Source of the DNA: Cyanobacteriota bacterium erpe_2018_sw_21hr_WHONDRS-SW48-000092_B_bin.40
Lineage (GTDB): Bacteria > Cyanobacteriota > Vampirovibrionia > Obscuribacterales > Obscuribacteraceae
Direction: 5' to 3'
Length of the DNA: 34,147 nt
Assembly (NCBI GenBank): GCA_030917395.1
Contig: JAUPUU010000135.1
Location: 1-34,147, forward strand
Shown: positions 24,592 through 32,800 of the stretch, in pieces
Position numbering within the stretch: position 1 is the stretch's first letter
Layout: every line of letters starts with the position of its first letter
The notes under the pieces: model-generated
What the model was told of the DNA's origin: nothing
The model's input: the letters and a program-made list of their open reading frames with translations, nothing else
The model's database searches: none
Program-made: the position numbers and the translations under genes

Positions 24592-24602
24592 AGTGGGTGT
24601 AA

Positions 24603-25244
24603 ATGTTCAATATTAAGCCGCAGAACAACCGTAAACTCTATATCGCTGCCCTTTCCACAGGGGCAGCATTAGTGCTTTCTGCGGCGACGAGTGCTGGTCA
24701 TGCGCAAGGAAGCTTCGCTATTAAGAAGAATCAATTGGAGCAGGTCAGTCCGTTTAAGGCTCGGCAGCAAGTTCAAATTGTTGATGAAAGCCCGATTGTC
24801 ACTGATGTGCGTAGAAAACCAGAGGCAGAAAAGATCTACCAGATCAATTTACCGGCTTTGTCTAGCGGTGGGCCTAATGGTGGATCTAGCGGTGGTGTAG
24901 TTACAATCAATCCTACTTCTCGTAATCTTCCTTCCGCCACCTTTGAAAGCCAAATTCCAGCCGGTGGCATAGGGGTCAATCGTAATTTGCCTGGAGTTGA
25001 ACGAGGTCATTTAGGAAAACAAATGGCTGCTGAGGCTAAAGCCATCAAAACGACTTCAGTCAGGCCAATTGGTAAACCGGGAGTTAAACCAGTTCTCTCC
25101 GCTCCTCAAGCAAGTACTTCAAGCTCACCAGCTGCCTATAGCCCCTACAAGACAAGCAGCGGCAGTGCCGGTTCTAGCGTTAAAACTACAACTGACGCCA
25201 CTGGCAAAATTAAAGACCGAGACCGCCTTCTCAAAATAAATTAG
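24603..25244 (+). CDS. Small secreted protein, second of a tandem paralogue pair
   Basis: A 213-residue protein with a signal peptide (about 1-34, ending GHA). It is aligned by eye with the preceding gene's product over the full length: NQLEQV, QQVQIVDESPIVTDVRRKP, YQINLP, LPGVERGHLGKQMAAEAKA, VRPIGKPG. It begins 11 nt after the preceding stop and ends 20 nt before the lipoprotein gene. Divergence is considerable, so the duplication is not recent. Confidence 0.72.
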   Translation: MFNIKPQNNRKLYIAALSTGAALVLSAATSAGHAQGSFAIKKNQLEQVSPFKARQQVQIVDESPIVTDVRRKPEAEKIYQINLPALSSGGPNGGSSGGVVTINPTSRNLPSATFESQIPAGGIGVNRNLPGVERGHLGKQMAAEAKAIKTTSVRPIGKPGVKPVLSAPQASTSSSPAAYSPYKTSSGSAGSSVKTTTDATGKIKDRDRLLKIN

Positions 25245-25264
25245 CAATCAGGTATTAAAGTTCA

Positions 25265-27304
25265 ATGCGCTTACCACTTCCACTACTAGCTCTGCTCTCC
25301 ATCCTGGTCACAGGATGTAGCCCGCTGGGTGGAAGTTTGGGACGAGTAGATTCTAAAACTCAAACTCCAAATGCTGGTGGTGGTCTACTTGGTCAGCTTA
25401 GACCAAAAGTTGATCCCCGCTATGTCGAGCAAGCTCGGCAAGAGGAATATGCTAGAGCTCAGCAGCAAATGGCTCAGGCTCAAGCGATGGGGCAACAGCG
25501 TGGTGCCAATGCTGAAGGAATGGGCAGGGTCTTACCGCAAGTACTTACAGGGCCTATCTCTGGTCAGTTGGGTAATGCTGGTTTCTTGAATACGTCGGCT
25601 GCTGCTAGTCAACAGACTGGCAGCAGTGAGTCAGTTAACGCTGATCTGAATGCTGGAACTGCTGTGCCTAGCACTCCCGAAGCCGCTAGTGCCGGGGCTG
25701 TGATGCCACCGAGTTCTGATCCCGTTTTGATAGCTGATGCCTCTAAGGCGGCTACTTATGGTTCCTATGGCTCTGTGCCGCCACCTCCGCCTGGGGCGCT
25801 CTCACCACCGCCTCCAGCAGTGACGCTTTCTACTCAGGCTAATGTCGGTCAGTATCAAGACCCGAATAATCCATACGCTAATCCGTATGCCAACCCATAC
25901 GCGAACCCCTATGCCAATCCCTATGCTAATCCTTACCTCAATCCTTATGCTGTTCCCTTTCAGGGTGGTCAGGGCTATCCTCAACCAATGATGCCTCCAC
26001 AGCAACCAGCCCGGCCCTCCGGTTTGTTTGGTTCTGGTCAGGCTGCTCGTTCTTCTGGTCGTGATGATGAGCCAGAGCGCAAGAAAGTTTCTAATTTTGT
26101 GCCCATCACACCAACTGGCATGGAGTCTCGCTCACCTTACAAGCAGCGCGATGATCTTAAGGTCTTATGGAAGGGTGCTCTTTCAACTCCGGCAATGCAG
26201 CAAGCTGTTGGTAAAGACGTCAGAATTGTTGAAGTTTTGAACCGCATTGATGTTGGTTTGCCAACTGATGGTACTAAGGGTAGCTTCAGTGTTGGCCCAA
26301 GGCAAGTTGATACTATTTTCAAGCCGGTTGCTCTCGATAAGCGGGTGCAGCCAGCTGTGCGCCGGGCGCAGACAGACCTAGTGCAGTCTTATTACCGCTA
26401 CCTGTACACCTATAATAAATTTGCCTTGGCGCAACAAACCTATGCTGCTCGCAAGCAAGAAGTAGAAGTTGCTACCACTGATTCAGAGAAGCAGAGAGCC
26501 GCAGCTGATGTGGCGCAGGCACAAAATGAAGCTGACAGCTCGAGAGAAGATATGAAGTCGGCTCAGCAAGAATTGTCTGCTGCCGCTGGGGCCAATGCCG
26601 CTCGCTCAATCATTGGTCGCGTTTCTGGTATAGCTCCTTCGGCTGAGGCTTTGGCCCAGGCCGAGCCTCAAGCTGCGCCAGTCGAAAAGCAAAATTCTAT
26701 GTTTGGTAATTTTGGCTTTGGTTCACTTTTTGGCATGGGTAATAAGCCTGCCAAAACTGCTGACTCTCCAGAACCGGCCGCGCGGATGGCCATGGCTGCT
26801 CCTATGGCTAAGGCCGCTAAGGCTGAGAAAGCACCTTCTAAGAACGCCGCTAAAAATAGCGGTAAAGATAGCGGTAAAGATAAGGGTAAAGCCAAAACCA
26901 AAACTGCTGTAGTTGCCGACAAAGGTGATTTGCAGCCATCTAGTAGCTCTAGTGCTGGCCGTGAGGCTCGTGAGGTAGCAGCAACTCCTGCCGCTCCGGC
27001 CGAGTCATCTAGCCCCGTTCAATTTGAATTGAAGGGTGTAAACGTCACTGCTCGAAAATCCATTTTGACAGTCGCCATCAAGAATAGCGGGCAAAGTGAC
27101 TTCTCTTTCAATCCGGATTCATTTGCAGTTTCTGAAAATAACCATAAACTATCAGAAGCAGCAATGAGAGCAGACTTCGAAACCACCTTGGTGCAGCCCA
27201 GCCAGGAGGTACAAGGCACGATTACTATCTTTGGGCGACCCTGGAACGACCGACTCACGGTATCTCTGTCAGATGGCACCCGCAATCTGCAGATGCACCG
27301 ATGA
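25265..27304 (+). CDS. Large lipoprotein with NPYA repeats, coiled coil and Ig-like C-terminal domain
   Basis: A 679-residue protein. The signal peptide ends in the lipobox L-V-T-G-C (C18), so it is lipid-anchored. A Gln/Ala-rich region, a Pro-rich run and seven NPYA-type tetrapeptides (about residues 202-229) follow. A middle domain (about 275-350) and a long Ala/Gln/Glu helix (about 375-445) predict a coiled coil. A Lys/Ala linker leads to a C-terminal beta domain (about 585-679: VTARKSILTVAIKNSGQSDF, TLVQPSQEVQGTITIFGRP), which resembles DUF4352-type Ig-like folds by eye. The last codons overlap the next start by 4 nt (ATGA). Confidence 0.75.
   Translation: MRLPLPLLALLSILVTGCSPLGGSLGRVDSKTQTPNAGGGLLGQLRPKVDPRYVEQARQEEYARAQQQMAQAQAMGQQRGANAEGMGRVLPQVLTGPISGQLGNAGFLNTSAAASQQTGSSESVNADLNAGTAVPSTPEAASAGAVMPPSSDPVLIADASKAATYGSYGSVPPPPPGALSPPPPAVTLSTQANVGQYQDPNNPYANPYANPYANPYANPYANPYLNPYAVPFQGGQGYPQPMMPPQQPARPSGLFGSGQAARSSGRDDEPERKKVSNFVPITPTGMESRSPYKQRDDLKVLWKGALSTPAMQQAVGKDVRIVEVLNRIDVGLPTDGTKGSFSVGPRQVDTIFKPVALDKRVQPAVRRAQTDLVQSYYRYLYTYNKFALAQQTYAARKQEVEVATTDSEKQRAAADVAQAQNEADSSREDMKSAQQELSAAAGANAARSIIGRVSGIAPSAEALAQAEPQAAPVEKQNSMFGNFGFGSLFGMGNKPAKTADSPEPAARMAMAAPMAKAAKAEKAPSKNAAKNSGKDSGKDKGKAKTKTAVVADKGDLQPSSSSSAGREAREVAATPAAPAESSSPVQFELKGVNVTARKSILTVAIKNSGQSDFSFNPDSFAVSENNHKLSEAAMRADFETTLVQPSQEVQGTITIFGRPWNDRLTVSLSDGTRNLQMHR
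25868..25951 (+). repeat. Seven 12-nt units encoding Asn-Pro-Tyr-Ala
   Basis: Seven tandem tetrapeptides, NPYA with one NPYL. Third codon positions vary freely (CCA/CCG/CCC/CCT, TAC/TAT, GCT/GCC/GCG), so the peptide is conserved while the DNA has diverged. This indicates an old repeat under selection. Confidence 0.85.
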
Positions 27305-29835
27305 CGAAGGTAAGCAAACATTTTTCTTTCAGGTCAGAGCACACTAAGCAATTGGGTAGAGAAGGGATGAACAAGTTAACGAAAAAAGCATTGAGGAAGG
27401 CAACTACGGTTGTCCGCTCGATTGTTGGGTGCACTCCCAATCTGTTTTCTTTACTAGTCTTAGTTGCCGTCATTGTTTTTAATAGCGCTCCTGCTGCCTT
27501 GGCGCAAGGTACGCCTCCTGGCCAAAGTGGTGCCAAGCAGAATGGTCAAACTGTAGATTCCAATGAGCAGTCAATTGAGCGGATTATCAGGGATTATGAT
27601 GATCGGCATCCATACCAGGCTGCTCAGAGAAGTGCCGATAGCCATACAAGCAAAATTCCTGGTACTAACCTGGATAAGTCAGACCCTGGTAGTCCAAGGG
27701 TGACACCGGTATACATGCCTGTCTATAACAGCCAGGGCTATATGCAACCGCTTCTTAATGCTACTAATACAACTAAGCAGGCACGAGATAACGAAATCTA
27801 TCAAAATACGCTTACTACATTTGGTATGCCTTTGAGCGATACCCAATTCCAGATGATCAACCGTGAGAATAATCAACGGAAGATCGAGCAGATGTGGGAC
27901 CCTGAAAAAGCTCAGTGGATGACTAAAGCTACTGCACAGATGGTAGGAGCTTCTGCCTCTAATAGTATGGCCGGCACCGCTGAGCAGTCTTTTGGCTCAG
28001 CACTAGATCGTATTGTCAATGCTGACGGTGGCAACTGCCTTATTAACGTAGCTAATGAAGCTTCTGGTGCTGGCTACCCAGGAATGGTCATGTACAAGAC
28101 AATTCCTGAAGCTGTAGGCATGGTGCAGCGCATGTACAAGCAAGTTTTCATTCCGATGGCTATCCTCTTTCTCTTGCCAGGCGCTGTTGCCAGTCAGGTT
28201 AAGGGGCAGATTGGTCGTGGCTTTAACCTGGGTTATGCTGAGGGAGCCAATCCGTTTGAAGGTATTTTCCGCTCCATCGTGGCAGTCTTCCTTATTCCGG
28301 CTACCCAAGTGATCGTAAGCTGGTCAATTGATGCCGGTAACTCGATGGCGATGAGCGTTCGCCCTTGGGTTGACACCGATATGATTCAAGACTGGGCTAA
28401 TGAGCTGTCCTATAACACCAAGCATGAAAAGGATGCTAACTATTTGAAGTCCACTCCCCATGGTTCTGGCAGTGCCGGAGGTGGTGCTGGTGGTACCGGT
28501 GGCACTGGCGGCACTGGCGGTGCTGGTAGTGGTCTAGGTGGCATCATTAGCGGACTAGGTTCGTCCATTGGTGGCATCGTTGGTAGCTGGTTATCATCTC
28601 TAGGCGCTTTCATCTCTGGTGCTGGTATTGGCACGGGCTTAGGTGCCCAAGTTCCAGAAGGCGCTACTGTCTATGAAGAGCAAGGCGCACTCTCGCAAGT
28701 GATGCAGCTTAACCTCAATATGATGATGAACACGGCTTCTATTTTCCTGGTGATTCTGGGCGCCTATCAACTTGTAATGATTTGCTATCTGCTGTTGCTC
28801 GGTCCTTTGGCTGCAGCCTTTTATGCCTGGCCGCAAGTTACAGGCAGTGGCAAACTCTTTAGAAACGTCTTTGGCAGTTGGGTTGAAGCTGTGCTTCAGG
28901 TTTCACTGTGGCGCTTCTACTGGATGGTAGTGCTTGCCGTTATCACCCAGCGTCTTATCTACACTAATGGTGGCACACCCGATCTGCAGTGGGAAGTTTG
29001 CATGTTTACATGCTTCCTCGGAATTCTCTTGTGGGCACCATCTTCGCCCTTCAGCTTTGGACCCAGAGGTGGTCTCGAGAAGGCTGATAAACTTGCTCAA
29101 GACAACAAGCAAGGCGGCGGTGGCGGCGGCGGCAAAGGTGGTGGCAAGGGCGGTGCCGGTGATAAGGGTGAATCTGGAGCTCCTGGCTCTGGTAACAAAG
29201 AAAACTCACCGACCGATGGTCAGGGCGAGCAGCAAAATCCAGTCACACCAGCTCCCGCAACAGAGCAGACTCAAGACTCTCAAACGAGATCTACCACTAA
29301 TCCTAACGCTGAACAAAAAACCGCAGTTACTTCGCTGCCACCTGCGGCTGCTTCTGAGTCTGGTGCTACCGGTAGAGATGCATCAATTCCAGCTAGCGCC
29401 AGTGGAGGCAAAGATGCGCCTCCACCCGTAGCTGGTGATGGTAAGAATGGCCAAACCGGTGGCAATGGCAGCGGCAATAACAAACTGGATGTCTCTAGTG
29501 CCCCTGCTCCTTCAGCATCTGCCGAGTCTAAGAGCGGTGGGGCTACTCCTCCATCTCTTGGTGCTAACAATGCAGTGACTCCACCAAGCGCCGGTCAAGC
29601 TGGCGGTGCAAAAGGTGCTAAGACTGGTGGCTCGGAATCAGGCTCAGAGTCTGGTAAGGGTAATACAGCTGTAGCTGTGCCTGTCGGCAGCGGTGGAGGC
29701 GGCGGAGGCGGAGGCGGCGGTGGCAACGTTGATGGCAGTGGCAGTGCTTCGGCAAGTGTCATGGTCCAGCAGGCTGGAGGCCAGGTGCAATCTCCTCCTC
29801 CGAAAGAGAAGAAGGAAGAACCCAAGACGAAATAA
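27301..29835 (+). CDS. VirB6/TrbL-like polytopic membrane protein with Gly/Ser-rich tail (paralogue 1)
   Basis: Up to 844 residues; the start may be ATG 27301 (ATGA overlap with the lipoprotein gene) or ATG 27367. A signal-like segment ends PAALAQ. Residues about 160-225 hold a block shared with the next gene (TFGMPLSDTQFQMI, DPEKAQWM). Membrane helices follow at about 281-300, 323-345, 473-510, 528-550 and 567-585, with a Gly-rich loop between the second and third. The last 240 residues are disordered Gly/Ser/Pro/Ala with oligo-Gly runs. Helix arrangement with Trp/Gly-rich segments resembles VirB6/TrbL channel subunits of type IV secretion; this is by eye, not proven. Confidence 0.68.
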   Translation: MTKVSKHFSFRSEHTKQLGREGMNKLTKKALRKATTVVRSIVGCTPNLFSLLVLVAVIVFNSAPAALAQGTPPGQSGAKQNGQTVDSNEQSIERIIRDYDDRHPYQAAQRSADSHTSKIPGTNLDKSDPGSPRVTPVYMPVYNSQGYMQPLLNATNTTKQARDNEIYQNTLTTFGMPLSDTQFQMINRENNQRKIEQMWDPEKAQWMTKATAQMVGASASNSMAGTAEQSFGSALDRIVNADGGNCLINVANEASGAGYPGMVMYKTIPEAVGMVQRMYKQVFIPMAILFLLPGAVASQVKGQIGRGFNLGYAEGANPFEGIFRSIVAVFLIPATQVIVSWSIDAGNSMAMSVRPWVDTDMIQDWANELSYNTKHEKDANYLKSTPHGSGSAGGGAGGTGGTGGTGGAGSGLGGIISGLGSSIGGIVGSWLSSLGAFISGAGIGTGLGAQVPEGATVYEEQGALSQVMQLNLNMMMNTASIFLVILGAYQLVMICYLLLLGPLAAAFYAWPQVTGSGKLFRNVFGSWVEAVLQVSLWRFYWMVVLAVITQRLIYTNGGTPDLQWEVCMFTCFLGILLWAPSSPFSFGPRGGLEKADKLAQDNKQGGGGGGGKGGGKGGAGDKGESGAPGSGNKENSPTDGQGEQQNPVTPAPATEQTQDSQTRSTTNPNAEQKTAVTSLPPAAASESGATGRDASIPASASGGKDAPPPVAGDGKNGQTGGNGSGNNKLDVSSAPAPSASAESKSGGATPPSLGANNAVTPPSAGQAGGAKGAKTGGSESGSESGKGNTAVAVPVGSGGGGGGGGGGGNVDGSGSASASVMVQQAGGQVQSPPPKEKKEEPKTK

Positions 29836-29843
29836 AGGAGGTG
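29835..29843 (+). promoter_or_regulatory. Near-perfect Shine-Dalgarno for the terminal giant gene
   Basis: AAGGAGGTG is complementary to the 16S rRNA 3' end and overlaps the end of the preceding stop codon. It lies 3 nt before the ATG at 29847 and 6 nt before the ATG at 29850. It is the strongest ribosome binding site in the window. Confidence 0.8.
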
Positions 29844-29846
29844 AGG

Positions 29847-32800
29847 ATGATGCGAACTATAGATACAAAGAAGCGTAAAGAAGAATCAGAAGTGAGGCTC
29901 AGCAAAATGATTGTCAGTAAAACCAAGCTCAGCGCTAGATTAAATAGAATGCTTGTTCTAATCATTCTGGCCTTTGGTGTTTTCTCGGCGGCCATTCCTG
30001 CTTTTGGCGCCCCTAGCTTCAATCCAAATCCAAACAACGAAGCCGCCAGTGGCATCGAGCACGATTTTGAACAGCGTCACCTTCTGATGAAGGAATTTCG
30101 TGATCAAGATAAGGTTGTGGACAAAAAGTCTGTTGGACCTGGAACTGTTACCCATAGCACATCAGGACCGGTCCAAATGTGGCCTGTCCCAATTCCTACC
30201 GCTGTATCGGCGGTGCCGACTCTGCGAGATCAAGCGATTACGAAGAACATGCTTCAGACTTTTGGTTATCCAGTATCTGACACGCAGTTCCAGCTAATCA
30301 GTCGCATGAACGACAACATTATGTTAGAGCAACTGTACGATCCTGAAAAGGCTCACTGGATGGCTGCGGCTACTGGTGGTGCGTCCGCTAACGCGGCCGC
30401 CAATAGTATGGCTTCGCTTGCAATCAACCAGGCTTTGTCGGCCATTGATTTTTGCAAACAGTTTCTTACTAACTTCACTGCTGAGCCAAACAATGTTTGG
30501 CAGAGAATCCGTGACCAGCTCTTTGTTCCAATGGCAATTCTTCTCTTGCTTCCTGGTGCTGTTTTGGCTCAAGTTAAGGCGATTGTTGCCCAGGGATCAC
30601 CAGTGTTGGTTGGAGAAATTCACCCGTTTGATGGTCTGTTTCGCTCCATCGTTGCTATCTTCCTCATACCTGGAACTTTCCTGGTAATCAACTATGGCAT
30701 TGACGTGGCTAACTCGATCACGTACACAATTGCCAATGAGTATCTCCATATTTTCGGAACTGATATGTATGATGACGCCAAATGCGCCATCGTTAGAGCT
30801 TTCCCTATCAATAAACCTGAGTGGAATAGAAACTCGTTTATGGTTAAGGAGACTCCTCGCTTTGAGGGAACCGGAAACTGGGCTCCTTTAGAAGGTAACA
30901 CCCTGGTCACAGCTCGAATCGATCCGTGTATGGGTGTAGAAGAAAGTCGAGTGCCTGATGAAGATGTAGTTCAAAGCAAGAACATCAACCGTTTGATGAT
31001 GAATGGTTTGAATGACAGTACATGCATCACCTGGAATATTTCTTGTGCTTTCCAGATGGCATTTTTGTACTACCTGTGGTGCATGGGGCCTATTGCCGCT
31101 GCACTTTGGGTATGGCCAGTGCAGGCCCTCCGTGGCGCTCTAGCTAGTTGGATTGACGGAGTTATAACTGTTTGTTTCTGGAGCTTATTCTGGAATACAA
31201 CCATTTTGCTATTGGCTTGCTTCAGAGGAGTCGGGGATTCTGGCACCATCATTGTTACGGCTTTGATTTTCCTGGCTGTACAGTCGGTTAAGTCTGCCTT
31301 CGACTTTGCTGGATTGGCATCCGCTGCCGTCAATGACGCTCAGGCACAGGCTGCTAAGGTCGCTTCAGCTGCTAGTAAAGGTGGTGGCGGCGGTGGCGGT
31401 GGTGGAGGCGGCGGTTCTCACGGCGCCTCGCAGGGTAGCAAGGGCGGCGGTTCTCAAGGTAGTGTCGGCGCTTCTCAAGGTGGTGACCACGGTGCTCCTG
31501 CTTCCGCCGGTAATGGTGGCGGTGGTCAGGCCGCACCGGTTACTAGTGGTCAGGGTGGGGCGAGCCCCGCACTCGCTTCTAATTCTTCGGGGAGTGACCT
31601 CGGCACTAGTAGTCCATCCGCGGTTTCTGATGGAGGCCTTGGCGAAAGCATAGCTTCTGCTCCTACTGCTGCCAAGTCTGCTGGTGGAGAGGCTGCTGGC
31701 GATCAAAAGGCGGATCCTCCTCCGCTGTCGAATGCCAGCCAATCTGCCCTTTCTGACAGTGCTGATGGTGCACCAGACGCCGACGTGAGCGGTACGGGTG
31801 GTACTGGCGGCGGCGGAAATCTTGATACGGGTGCCATTGGTGCTGCTCTAAGTGCTCCACCATCAGCTAACACTAGCGAACTTTCTGGCAACGTTAGCGG
31901 TAGCCTCCAGGTCGCTGTTAGCGGTAGTGGTGACGGTGGCTCAGGTGGTGGTGGAACTGTTGATAGTTCCGGTGGTACGACCGGCGGCGGAACCAGCGGT
32001 ACGGATAACACCCGCTCTCTAGAAGCTATGGCTGCTAATGGTGCCGGTGTACTAGCTGCATCTGCTGGTGGTCCAACCAACGGGCTACCTGGCAACGGCA
32101 ATGTTACTGATATTCCGTTGGCAACTGCTAACAATTCTCCAGCTCCAGATTTCTTGGGGCCTGATGCCACAAGTGTTGCTTCGGGTAGTCCAAGCAATAC
32201 AGCGATTGGTTCTTCCTTCGCTGCTGCTGTTGATGGTAATCAAGTTTCGGGAGGAAATGCTCCAATTCAAGGAGGGGCCGGAACGCTTCCTTCTGCTGAC
32301 CACTTCATGCGTGATGCCTCCGGACAGGTCGCTACCAATGCTGATGGCAAGCCTATTCTCGACACCAGCAATGCCCTATCATTTACTGCGGCTAACCCTG
32401 AAACGCCCAACATACCTGGAGCTGAACTAGCAAGAAACACAGCCGCTGGGGTCTTGACCATGGCGAACGTATCAGAACAGACATTCCAGCAAGCGCTGTT
32501 GAATCCTAGTGGTCCTGAGGCGAACCAGATCCTCAGTGCAACTGGTTCTTCTGCGCAGGTGTTGGAACGTGCTTTGGGTAACGCCGAACGGCCACCATCA
32601 GCTGATGCGGGTGTTGTCGTGGCTGGTGCGTTTGGTGCAACAGAGACGGCAAGTAACTTTGCTGCTCCTGGAATACAGAACGAGACTGCTACGATGGCTA
32701 TAGCCACACACAACCAAGCTCAGATCGTTGCCGGAGGCGATACTGGTATGCTCTCTAGGGCTGCCAGTGGAACAGACATGGCAGCTGCTGAGAGAATCTA

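Noticed and set aside
29280..29825. Long minus-strand open frames opposite the Gly/Ser-rich tails
   Set aside because: They mirror GC-rich low-complexity codons of the plus-strand gene, give proline/leucine-rich nonsense translations and lack ribosome binding sites.
31703..32197. 164-residue minus-strand open frame
   Set aside because: It lies wholly inside the continuous plus-strand frame from 29847 and is a compositional shadow of its Gly/Ala/Ser-rich codons.
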